The position numbers and the translations under genes are program-made. This document shows positions 26,126 through 34,061 of a stretch of DNA of 47,752 bases, in pieces. The stretch is from assembly GCF_001808705.1 (NCBI RefSeq), contig NZ_KV794288.1, positions 111,581 to 159,332 of the forward strand, given 5' to 3'. This stretch comes from Streptococcus sp. HMSC074B11. Lineage in GTDB: Bacteria; Bacillota; Bacilli; Lactobacillales; Streptococcaceae. Numbering within the stretch: the stretch's first letter is position 1; each line of letters begins with the position of its first letter. The notes under the pieces were generated by a model. It was given only the letters and a program-made list of their open reading frames with translations. It searched no databases and was not told the origin of the DNA.

Positions 26126-26809
26126 TTATTTATTATCTAAGTCAAAACCAATCTGCCAAAATCCCATATCAAGTATTTTCATTTGAGGATATAGCATATC
26201 AGCAACAATAAAATTCTTTTGAACTGAATCTAACTGTTCTATGTTTTTTTCATAAAAATCTACTAGTTGTAAAATAGATTTAATGTTATAGGTTCCACTT
26301 GCAATCTTTCGTGATCTTATCCCAGAAACAAAATATCTATCATATGCCGGAACACAACCGAGTGTGCCCATCAGTATCTTTGTGATTAGTGTTTCTGATA
26401 AGTTGTTTTTTAGTGCTGAACCTCTCACTTCACGCCTGATTTCATCATAATAACTAGCAATAAATTCATTAATTTCCTTTAGCAATTTTTGGTTAGTTTC
26501 ATTTTTAAAATCTTTACATTCTATTCCTGCTAGAGAATCATATTTTTTGCTTAAGATTTCTCTTACTACAGGTATATGTACTCTATAATCCTTTTGTAAT
26601 AAGAATGAAGAACCTCGATACATCCCCCAACTTGCTAAATAAAATGCAAGTTGTAAACTCAGGTAATCAAGATTCACATCATTCTCTTTTCGAGCTGTCA
26701 TAAAATGTGAATAACAATGCTCCCATGAACGATATCTATCATGTTCATCAGCTTTTAAATCGTTATAAAATTCAGTTGATGATTTAATAATCATATCAAT
26801 TGTTTTCAT
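26126..26809 (-). CDS. Hypothetical protein
   Basis: About 227 residues from the ATG at 26809. Helix-rich and soluble: MKTIDMIIKSSTEFYNDLKA, then RYRSWEHCYSHFMTARK, LSLQLAFYLASWGMYRGSSF and GVPAYDRYFVSGIRSRKIAS. The conserved W-E-x-C, F-Y-L-A-S-W-G-M-Y-R-G and PAYDR motifs point to a real, conserved family found in scattered bacteria. I know no function for it. It stands alone. Confidence 0.6.
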   Translation of the reverse strand: MKTIDMIIKSSTEFYNDLKADEHDRYRSWEHCYSHFMTARKENDVNLDYLSLQLAFYLASWGMYRGSSFLLQKDYRVHIPVVREILSKKYDSLAGIECKDFKNETNQKLLKEINEFIASYYDEIRREVRGSALKNNLSETLITKILMGTLGCVPAYDRYFVSGIRSRKIASGTYNIKSILQLVDFYEKNIEQLDSVQKNFIVADMLYPQMKILDMGFWQIGFDLDNK

Positions 26810-26892
26810 ACTTTCTACTTTTCTAATCAACTTTCAAATATATAGCGTTTTCATTATTTTCTTAACCTATTATATCATTATTCAAAACAAAT

Positions 26893-26916
26893 AACTGCAA
26901 CTTACTAGTTGCAGTT
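26893..26916 (-). terminator. Hairpin after the surface-protein fragment
   Basis: AACTGCAAC and GTTGCAGTT form perfect arms just past the stop at 26942. The T-run is poor, so termination is likely but not certain. Confidence 0.6.
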
Positions 26917-26941
26917 AAACACAGATTTACTTCTGTTCCTT

Positions 26942-27481
26942 TTAGAAACTTATATTTTCATTTTTAGGCATAGTAAAGACATCGTTTTTTTCAAAATAAG
27001 GTTTTACCATTTCTTTCCATCTAGCTTTATGAAAATTGATTGAGTTTAAAGGAGATAGGCCATAATTTCCCAATGCATAATCAGCTGTCACTTTCTTAAC
27101 TTCCGAGACCTGCTTATCAGAGTCAGTCTGTACTTTTGAAAGAGCGACGCTTGTTTCCACAGCTGTTTTTATTGTAGCCAGATTGACTTCCTTATCTGTG
27201 ACAACTTGAACGTCTTCATCCTTATCTATTTGGGCTACTTTATCTAATTCCTCGTTCGAAACGGTAAAGGGTAATTCTCCACTTGCCTGACCACTTAATT
27301 TGGCTTGGATTATGTGTTCAGCACTATCAGCTGGCTTTGCTTGTGTAAGATTGGTAGCAGGATTTTCTGTTCTCCCAACTTCATCTACATGGAGCGACTG
27401 TCCACCTTGACCAACAACTGCGCTCATCAAAGTTCCAATCGCAACCGAACAAAGAGCGTATTTTTTACTTTTACGAAAAAT
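26942..27481 (-). pseudogene. Truncated surface/secreted protein with lost start codon
   Basis: The frame opens at an ATT (27481) six bases after GGGGAG and reads IFRKSKKYALCSVAIGTLMS then AVVGQGGQS, a long streptococcal signal peptide of YSIRK-like character. The mature part is acidic and repetitive (TNLTQAKPADSAEHIIQAKL, NEELDKVAQIDKDEDV), like the N-terminus of a large wall protein. It stops after 179 codons with no LPXTG anchor or catalytic domain. With ATG changed to ATT the best start would be an internal TTG at 27430 lacking the basic N-region. I treat it as a decayed gene. Confidence 0.6.
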
Positions 27482-27628
27482 ATGTTTCTCCCCTTTTTAT
27501 TGAATCAACATGTGACTATCTCCTGCTATTTAGAATTCTCTCACATCCTACCAAAGACGCCCTGAAATGGTTATCGCATGAAAAAAACAGCACAAAAGCC
27601 ACCTGAACTAAATCAAGTAACTTGAACA

Positions 27629-27662
27629 TAAAAAACGGGAGAACTGACGCATCAGTCCTCCC
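27629..27662 (-). terminator. Terminator of the AbiE-like operon
   Basis: GGGAGGACTGATGCGTCAGT then TCTCCC on the minus strand, followed by six T. A strong hairpin about 50 bases after the toxin gene stop. Confidence 0.85.
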
Positions 27663-27714
27663 AGACATAAACAAGTATGCCACATTCCAATATACCTATG
27701 TTTCTACAATTATT

Positions 27715-28473
27715 TTAACTATCTAAAAAATCTTTCAAAATTTCAAAAACTTCATTTCGATTCAACAAAATATCATCATTTTGAGGAATAGTTGATATCA
27801 CAGACTCAAGTTCTATCACAAAACGGTGCATATCTGCTTTTACCGTGTCACTAGAGGTTATATTTGATAGCTTTTCACTCCCTACTAATAAAGCTATTAA
27901 TCGAGTAATGTCGTTCAAATGTTTTTTAATGGCTTTACTTAAACCTTGAGTACCTGTGGCAGAGCGTTCTCTCATATCCAACCAAGCTTTAGCCTTGAAA
28001 ATAATTAAACCACGATTACTCAACACCGAGTATCCCTGAATGGATTCTTTTTCATGCACCAATATATTATAATAATCCTTATCCAATAATAAGGCCGACA
28101 AACTAGCATCTTCATGAAAATGTAAGGGTGTTTCTCTCCCCTCCTTCTTTAATGGGTATTCTGGTAAAATACTAAATAGTTCAATCATAGAAGGAAACTC
28201 AGGTTTATTTGTTGTAAATCGAAATAGCTGTGCTTTTTCATCCTTCTGACTTCCTTGATATTCTCCCAATTCTAAAAAGTGATTCAAGGTATCATAAAAT
28301 TCCTTATTTTTTAATTCATCAATGATTACCATATCATAATCTTTTGTTGTCCGACTTTTAAATCCTTGCGAGTCCAATACAATAGAGGTTGCAGTCCCTC
28401 CAATCAAAACATAATAGTCTTGAAAATTCGCAAACATTTCTTGAAAAATAGCTTTCGTATTAGCTGGCATCAT
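27715..28473 (-). CDS. AbiEii-like nucleotidyltransferase toxin
   Basis: 252 residues. YYVLIGGTATSIVLDSQGFK followed by TTKDYDMVI has the G-G-T/S-x(n)-D-x-D nucleotidyltransferase signature typical of AbiEii/MenT-type toxins. The C-terminal half is helical. The start overlaps the last 14 bases of the upstream wHTH gene, with AGGAGA before the ATG pair, so toxin translation is coupled to its antitoxin. Such pairs stabilise elements or abort phage infection by modifying tRNA or blocking growth. Confidence 0.75.
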   Translation of the reverse strand: MMPANTKAIFQEMFANFQDYYVLIGGTATSIVLDSQGFKSRTTKDYDMVIIDELKNKEFYDTLNHFLELGEYQGSQKDEKAQLFRFTTNKPEFPSMIELFSILPEYPLKKEGRETPLHFHEDASLSALLLDKDYYNILVHEKESIQGYSVLSNRGLIIFKAKAWLDMRERSATGTQGLSKAIKKHLNDITRLIALLVGSEKLSNITSSDTVKADMHRFVIELESVISTIPQNDDILLNRNEVFEILKDFLDS

Positions 28474-29458
28474 CTTCTCCTAGATACTGTAATATATTAC
28501 TTTTTAGTACTTCAATCTCTTCCTCCACACGTGGATCATCATCATCTTTTAAGGTCAAATAAAGAGAAATAGGATCTACAAACTGTCTATCTTGATTTTC
28601 TTTAAAATCGTTCCAAAATTCAGATACAAAAGGACTATATCGCCATATCTCTAATACCTTGCCTTCTAAAACATGCTGAGATAATGGCAAGGATAATTTA
28701 TTGAATTGTCTATGCGATATGACATAGCTACTATTTTCATCCGATTCAGCTAAAAAAGTCAAATAAGATAAAGCATAAGTACCACCGTATAGAAGCCTAG
28801 AAGCAGATTTTATATTCTCTAAATCTACATTGGGCAATAAGAGCCGTTTTTTGATTGGATTAAATAAATAGGACTCTGATTTTAAGAATAATTCTTTCTT
28901 TGATGCAGTATAGGTGTAAAGTTTATTTGGCTTATTTAACCAATCTAAAGTTTTAAAAGTCCTCAAACATCTATAAATCGTTGAGTTTGGAAGTCCAGTT
29001 ACCTGTGAAAGCATATCAACATCTACTACTTTTTGAACTTTTGTCAATAAAAAGGCAATCCAAGTTAATTGTTCGCTAGGTGTTAATTCTTTAGATGTTG
29101 CAACATCATCATTAGCATTCAATACTAATCCCAATGGAGGAAAAAAGAGATTTCCCTTGAAATCTACAAAAGGAACTCTAGCTTGAAGGAGTTGTTTTTT
29201 TTCAATGTCTGATAGCTTTGAAAATACCAAAACAACGTCCATGCTAGCTTTTTCGCCCATAATACGAGCTTGAGTAACAAATGAGTCTAAACTTCCTCTT
29301 CTCTTTTCTTTAATCAATAAAAATGACTCCTTATGAAACTTCATTTGAGCATATTGAAATCTTTTTTCAAAACTAATTGGTAAAGTTAAAGCTATTTTTT
29401 CAACACTTACATTAATATAAAACGATTGAAAAATAGAAATTATCTTTTTAACATTCAT
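28460..29458 (-). CDS. AbiEi-like winged-helix antitoxin
   Basis: 332 residues with AAAGGA before the ATG. A winged-helix segment near residues 130-175 (LTWIAFLLTKVQKVVDVDML, SQVTGLPNSTIYRCLRTFKT, LDWL) should bind DNA. The C-terminal part is the kind found in AbiEi-type transcriptional antitoxins. It is the first gene of the pair, as usual for this system. Two TGATAAAA direct repeats in its promoter are likely operators. Confidence 0.72.
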   Translation of the reverse strand: MNVKKIISIFQSFYINVSVEKIALTLPISFEKRFQYAQMKFHKESFLLIKEKRRGSLDSFVTQARIMGEKASMDVVLVFSKLSDIEKKQLLQARVPFVDFKGNLFFPPLGLVLNANDDVATSKELTPSEQLTWIAFLLTKVQKVVDVDMLSQVTGLPNSTIYRCLRTFKTLDWLNKPNKLYTYTASKKELFLKSESYLFNPIKKRLLLPNVDLENIKSASRLLYGGTYALSYLTFLAESDENSSYVISHRQFNKLSLPLSQHVLEGKVLEIWRYSPFVSEFWNDFKENQDRQFVDPISLYLTLKDDDDPRVEEEIEVLKSNILQYLGEDDAS

Positions 29459-29469
29459 TGTTTTTCCTT

Positions 29470-29515
29470 TTTATCATTTTATCCGTATTTTATCATTTCA
29501 AATGAGAAAATGCAA
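29470..29515 (-). promoter_or_regulatory. AbiE-like promoter with repeated operator
   Basis: -35 TTGCAT (29510-29515) and -10 TAAAAT (29487-29492) with a 17-base spacer. AAATGATAAAA occurs twice, overlapping and following the -10, and fits autoregulation by the antitoxin. Confidence 0.65.
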
Positions 29516-29527
29516 GTTTTTTGATAA

Positions 29528-29560
29528 TAAAAAAGTGACTTACAAAAACTATAAGTCAGC
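29528..29560 (-). terminator. Terminator after the CHAP remnant
   Basis: GACTTATAGTTTTTGTAAGTC then CACTTTTTT on the minus strand, about 30 bases after the CHAP-gene stop. Confidence 0.75.
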
Positions 29561-29591
29561 AAAATATTAGAAAATTTCAATTAAAGACTCT

Positions 29592-30100
29592 CTATTTCGT
29601 CGCATAAGCAAAATTCATAGTACTATTGTCTACCTGAGAAAACCGTCTTCATCGACATACCAGAAAAGAATTATCTGGATAGACCTCCTTGACAAAAGAC
29701 ACATGACAATAAGGATCAAAGGTCCCATGACTGTCACCGACAAATGAGATAATAACTTCAGCTCTTGGAATAGAGCCTGTTTCCCCACCCAGAATTGCAG
29801 CGGTTGCCACCTAGTCTTGAGCAATTCCCGTGATGTTGTAATGGGAATCTTTTTCCCATTTCTGTCCTTGAGTTTTAATCCTAACTGCTTGATTCGAGCT
29901 GCTACTCCCCAGGTACACTGGCCATAGCATAACAATACCATCGCTACCTCCTGAAATCGAGTTACCATCCCTTCGAACACTTTCAAAAGCCTTAGAATCA
30001 CTTTGGGCTGTGACTCCATTTGGCTGACAAAAAACCTTTTCAATCTGGTAATACTACTCTGTCTCTCTGGTCTTGCATCCTAGTAACTTGTCTCCTGAAT
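29592..30100 (-). pseudogene. CHAP-domain peptidoglycan hydrolase remnant of a conjugative element
   Basis: Frames joined on the minus strand give QSDSKAFESVRRDGNSISGG, then YGQCTWGVAARIKQLGLKLK, then VATAAILGGETGSIPRAEVI and ISFVGDSHGTFDPYCHVSFV, ending MNFAYATK-stop. Y-G-Q-C-T-W-G-V-A supplies the CHAP cysteine and the later H-V the histidine. This is the C-terminal domain of the VirB1-like hydrolases that open the wall for conjugation in streptococcal ICEs. At least two frameshifts break it. Confidence 0.75.
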
Positions 30101-30115
30101 TACCCTCCCAGTAGG

Positions 30116-30349
30116 TTAGAAAGAGCTGAGGGGACTAGCTGGACTAACCGTATTTCCAAAGAAATCCTGAAGACAGTTGGTAAAATAGGGACTGTCCTCC
30201 CCCAAAAGCTCTAGACGAGTTTTAAGAAGTGCATAAGCCACCTTGACTTTCAGCTTCATGTCCTTATGCTGTTCATCCTCCAAAAGAATCTTTATGAGCT
30301 TGTAAAAGCGCTCAGACTTTTGATATTGATTTACTATAATCCATTTCAT
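30116..30349 (-). pseudogene. RepA_N replication-initiator fragment
   Basis: From the ATG at 30349: MKWIIVNQYQKSERFYKLIK, then ILLEDEQHKDMKLKVKVAYA and LLKTRLEL. This matches the start of RepA_N initiators (YxxEKFYKLPKxLF...YKxLxxxxKxAYAxLKDRLEL). It then diverges and stops after about 77 codons, so the winged-helix core is mostly lost. It belongs with the CHAP remnant as debris of an integrative conjugative element. Confidence 0.65.
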
Positions 30350-30356
30350 GAGATAC

Positions 30357-30530
30357 CTACACACTCTTTTTCTCCAATTCACCACTTGGTTGGATTTGAA
30401 CCAAGCCACTCTTTTCCAAATCAGCAATCACAGTTGTTGCTTCAACAATATCCAGGTCCATTTGTCGGACTAGATAAGAAATCACGATATGACGTGACGA
30501 CTGTATTTTTTCTACAAAATTTCTCCTTAA
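30357..30530 (-). pseudogene. Winged-helix-like C-terminal fragment
   Basis: A minus-strand frame ends SSRHIVISYLVRQMDLDIVE then ATTVIADLEKSGLVQIQPSG and ELEKKSV-stop. The A-x-x-V/I-x-x-L-E-x-x-G-L/I-V pattern resembles the gamma domain of FtsK-type translocases or a winged helix. A terminator cuts it off upstream at 30535. It directly precedes the RepA fragment. Confidence 0.4.
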
Positions 30531-30534
30531 ACGC

Positions 30535-30567
30535 AAAAAAAACGAGAACCATATAGAATAGTTCTCG
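30535..30567 (-). terminator. Intrinsic terminator
   Basis: CGAGAAC and GTTCTCG arms around an 11-base loop, followed by eight T on the minus strand. It separates the RumA-tail array on the right from the RepA/CHAP debris. Confidence 0.85.
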
Positions 30568-30717
30568 GTTGAGATATAAATATTTATTATTGTATTCATT
30601 TTTCTGATATGCGGGCGATAGCCACAAATACATTTACTTCTATGTACCATTTTAGGACTTTTTTGATGTCAAAATTGCCTTTATCTACAAAGACAAAACG
30701 CTTGAAATAAAAGATTT

Positions 30718-30929
30718 TCATCCTTTTACTCTTCGCAACAACGCTACTGCCTCGACATGATGCGTTTGTGGGACTCAAACCTTTTGAGTGAACCTTTTGA
30801 GGATTAACTCCGTTTCACTAACAAACTTACACACTCAACATGATGCGTCTGCGGGACTCAAAAGGTTTGGGTGAACCTTTTGAGGATTAACTCCGTTTCA
30901 CTAACAAACTTACACACTCAACATGCGTT
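30718..30929 (-). repeat. rumA: rumA attachment-site array (three tandem tails)
   Basis: Three RumA C-termini in a row on the minus strand. The one next to the recombinase starts at CATGTTGAG and stops at 30887. The middle one reads VPQTHHVECVSLLVKRS-stop (30804). The last reads VPQTHHVEAVALLRRVKG-stop (30718). Units of about 83 bases repeat almost exactly between the first two. The first lacks VPQTH because the element end joins there, which marks it as the att junction of the element to the right. Confidence 0.85.
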
Positions 30930-32669
30930 GTTTTCTTTATTTGTACACTTTTTTTCTTCATCGGTTACGGAATTAAAACACAATTTATCATTATCTATTT
31001 TAGCATTCTTCCTTTTAGATTTGTAAGATTTTGCATCTTTAGTCGAAGAATCTCCTGTTTTAAAAATTATAGTCAACATTGCTGGATCAATTTCTCCATC
31101 AGAATTTATTCCGCCTACTATGATTTTTTCAACGATACTTTCAAAAATGTCCTTGTCAAACTCCGTCAAAGTCTTTTGTGAAGTTAAAATTTCTTTAAAA
31201 TTTTCTAATCTACTTTTTATATCAACTTCTGATTTTAAAGTTACTTCTAAGTTTACTTTTTCTTCTAAAAGTTTTTCTTTCTCAATTTGTATTTGATTGA
31301 ATTTATCTTCATATACAGAATCACTTATTTTTCCATCTAGATTCATTGAAACTAATTTTTCTTCTTTTTTGTACAACGAATTTAATTTACTTACTATCTT
31401 ATTCAACTCCACTTTTAAGGTATCATCAGTAAGCTCTTCTTTTATAATTTCAAGAAAGTCTTCAGTTAGGTTATTATTTTCATAAAACAACTGTTGGTAG
31501 CTCTGTAAAAAAGCATTTTCTATTGCTTTTTCCTCTATCCCTTTACTATGAGTGCAATGCTTTTTACCTCTCTTTATAGATGTTGTACAGTGCCAAATAA
31601 TCTTTTTGTACTCTGAACTAGAGTGCCAACTTCTTCTAGACAGAACAGTACCACAAAAACCACATTCTAATCTACTGCTAAAAGGGTACATTCTTGAATA
31701 TCTTTCTCGTTTACCTTTTGTATTTGCTATAGTTTTTTTGTTTCCTGATCTCCGTAATCGAATTTCTTGCGCCTGTGTAAAAATTTCTGGACTAATTATT
31801 GCATCATGATTATTTTTAATGTAGTATTTATCTTCTTCACCGAAATTTATTAAACGTCTCTTACTAATGGGGTCAACAGTGAAAGTTTTTCCCATTAGAA
31901 TATCACCTTTATACTTCTCGTTTTTAATAATTCCTAAAACTGTTGTATCTTGCCAGTGATCAAGACCTCTCGGAGTTTTATAACCTAGTTCATCAAGTTC
32001 TCTAGCTATTGCCCTACCCCCAATACCATCAATGTATCGTTCAAAAATATAACGTACTATCTTGGCTTCTTTTTCATTTATTGATATCGACTTTGTATCT
32101 TGATTATAGTCATAACCAAGACAACCTTGAAAACCAATAAGTTCTCCACGTTGCATCTTCATTTTTAAACCTTTTTTAACATGGGCAGATGTATTTTCAA
32201 CTTCCTGTTGAGCCACTGAACTTAATATCGTCAATAGTAACTCACCATCCATAGTTAAAGTATCAATATTTTCTTCTTCGAAAAATACACCAATTTGTTT
32301 ATCTTTGAGCAAACGAACATATTTGAGAGTATCTAATGTATTTCTAGCAAAGCGAGCAATGGCTTTGGTAATGATATAGTCTATTTTTCCATCAAGGCAA
32401 TCTGAAATCAATCTTTGAAAATCTTGTCTTTTTCCAACTTGAGTTCCTGAAATCCCTTCATCAGCATAAATGTCAACCAAAATCCAATCTTGGTGCTGTG
32501 ATATATACTCTCTATAATGACGAACTTGAGAATCATAGCTATTTTTTTGATCATCACTATCGGAACTAACACGACAATATGCTGCTACTCTCCTCGATAA
32601 AGAACCACTATTATCATTTCTTCTAGTTACTAAAGGATTTGCTTTTATAATTTCAACGTTATTTGACAT
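30918..32669 (-). CDS. Large serine recombinase (integrase)
   Basis: 583 residues, GGAGG before ATG. The resolvase domain begins RRVAAYCRVSSDSDDQKNSY with the catalytic serine at about 35 and continues DEGISGTQVGKRQDFQRLI and ITKAIARFARNTLDTL. The recombinase domain follows (FERYIDGIGGRAIARELDEL). A zinc ribbon has cysteines in ECGFCG and WHCTTSIKRGKKHC. A coiled coil lies at about 430-500 and the C-terminal end includes IVEKIIVGGINSDGEID. The TGA stop and last codons fall inside the rumA attachment site. It integrates and excises the element carrying the biosynthetic cluster. Confidence 0.93.
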   Translation of the reverse strand: MSNNVEIIKANPLVTRRNDNSGSLSRRVAAYCRVSSDSDDQKNSYDSQVRHYREYISQHQDWILVDIYADEGISGTQVGKRQDFQRLISDCLDGKIDYIITKAIARFARNTLDTLKYVRLLKDKQIGVFFEEENIDTLTMDGELLLTILSSVAQQEVENTSAHVKKGLKMKMQRGELIGFQGCLGYDYNQDTKSISINEKEAKIVRYIFERYIDGIGGRAIARELDELGYKTPRGLDHWQDTTVLGIIKNEKYKGDILMGKTFTVDPISKRRLINFGEEDKYYIKNNHDAIISPEIFTQAQEIRLRRSGNKKTIANTKGKRERYSRMYPFSSRLECGFCGTVLSRRSWHSSSEYKKIIWHCTTSIKRGKKHCTHSKGIEEKAIENAFLQSYQQLFYENNNLTEDFLEIIKEELTDDTLKVELNKIVSKLNSLYKKEEKLVSMNLDGKISDSVYEDKFNQIQIEKEKLLEEKVNLEVTLKSEVDIKSRLENFKEILTSQKTLTEFDKDIFESIVEKIIVGGINSDGEIDPAMLTIIFKTGDSSTKDAKSYKSKRKNAKIDNDKLCFNSVTDEEKKCTNKENNAC

Positions 32670-32725
32670 GGCTTAACCTCCTATTTCTCTGCATTTATTT
32701 TACCGCAACCAATAAAAAAGGTCAG

Positions 32726-32854
32726 CTAATTTGTGTATATTTTACGCAGTTTCAGCTTTATTTTTTCATATTCTTTTTCGCTAATAAGTTTTTTTAAGAA
32801 TAATAGATTTAGCATCTCTAGCTCGACTATATAATTTTCTAAATTTGATTTCAA
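32726..32854 (-). CDS. Small SHOCT-like protein
   Basis: 42 codons from a TTG at 32854 with AAGGGAAGTGA upstream: MKSNLENYIVELEMLNLLFL then KKLISEKEYEKIKLKLRKIY and TN. The L-x-x-L-x-x-x-x-L-I-S-E-x-E-Y-x-x-I/K-K pattern is that of SHOCT oligomerisation helices. Small SHOCT proteins often precede serine recombinases in streptococcal integrative elements and may bind them. Transcribed just ahead of the recombinase. Confidence 0.65.
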   Translation of the reverse strand: MKSNLENYIVELEMLNLLFLKKLISEKEYEKIKLKLRKIYTN

Positions 32855-33161
32855 AAAATCACTTCCCTTTTATCTTTTATCAATTTCCTCCATGGCATGA
32901 CTGATGAAGTCATCATAAGAATTTCACTTGCTGCTCTTTTACGTTGGCAGCCTGAACGGTCAGAAGTATCATTGTATATCATTTGTATCATGGCATATAA
33001 AGTATCGCTCTATTTTATTGATGGTTTTAAAATCGCTCTTATCATGGCGAACCATTCAAATCTGCTCCACAAATGAGGAAAGTACCATTTTGGACTATTT
33101 AATTGTCAAAGAACCAAATAAAATAATCTCCACATTTTCACACTCTATGAAATTGAGGAGA
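32855..33161. other. Gap between integrase and regulator, no firm gene
   Basis: Short minus-strand frames exist (one starts MVRHDKSDFKTINKIERYFI, about 27 codons) but none has clear family support. It may hold a decayed element gene and the recombinase promoter. Confidence 0.4.
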
Positions 33162-33383
33162 TTATTTTCTAAAGCGAATTTTATCAGGAAAATCTGTCAA
33201 TTCCAATAGGTAGTCTGTACTGACATCGTAAAAGTTTGAGAGAGTTACCAATACATCTGCTGTTAACGTATGCTCACCCCGTTCAATTTTAGCATAAGCT
33301 GAGTTTGTAAACGAAAGTATTTTAGCTATTTGTTTTTGGGTCAAATCGTGATCTTCCCTCAAATCTCTCAAACGTCTGTACAT
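33162..33383 (-). CDS. XRE-family regulator
   Basis: 73 residues with AGGAG before the ATG. The Cro/CI helix-turn-helix is complete: MYRRLRDLREDHDLTQKQIA, then KILSFTNSAYAKIERGEHTL and NFYDVSTDYLLELTD. Typical small regulator at the integrase end of streptococcal elements, probably controlling excision or the recombinase operon. Short and without an effector domain. Confidence 0.9.
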   Translation of the reverse strand: MYRRLRDLREDHDLTQKQIAKILSFTNSAYAKIERGEHTLTADVLVTLSNFYDVSTDYLLELTDFPDKIRFRK

Positions 33384-34061
33384 CTAGCTTTCTCCTGAGA
33401 AAAGTATAATATATAAAACTAAGAAATCATTCAAAGTGTCCTAACTGGACATTTTGAACTAAAATTAATTTATTAAACATATCTCATAAGCATATCTATT
33501 ATAGGTAAGACAATATTAAGAAAGACGGTCAAAATCTATTAACCGTCTAAAAATGTTATAAGCTATTAAAAAATCAGCAGTAATCCGGTAACAAAAGTCA
33601 CATAATTTTGTTAAGGAAGGGATTAATGATATCCAGATTACTACTAACCAGCAAATTGAAAAATGGTCAACATAATATTTCTAATATGAATCTCTTACTT
33701 TCAGAACCTAAAAGTTGAATAATAGCCACTCCCTACTTATCAATAAAATTATCCGTTGCATTAACAGATGTATATAAACCAATCCATGGATTTCAAAGCA
33801 ATTAACTAGACTTTATTTGTCAATAACCACAAAATTAGATTAGAAAAATCATTAAAAATTAATTGGATTCCTTTATGATGCTTTTTAAATAAAAGTAATA
33901 CTTCTCAATATTTTAACTGAACTAAAGTAATAGCATAATGATATCTTGATTGTATTCTTATAAAACAGATTGCCCTTCACATTCAACTGTGATTGATTAA
34001 ATTCCAAAAATATATTCCAAAGGCGCTCTAAATTCTCTATATCAGCTATTTTTATTATCTA
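33384..34061. other. Long AT-rich intergenic region
   Basis: Nearly 680 bases with no ORF that has a ribosome site on either strand. It separates the integration module from the biosynthetic cluster. I see no tRNA, terminator or clear operator; it may hold decayed sequence or the regulator's promoter. Confidence 0.5.

Noticed and set aside
30596..30778. A 60-codon minus-strand ORF over the RumA tails
   Set aside because: It is out of frame with the RumA tail, has no ribosome site and no family resemblance.
33384..34061. Hidden gene or transposase remnant in the long gap
   Set aside because: Both strands were read and only short frames full of stops were found, with no transposase motifs or terminal repeats.
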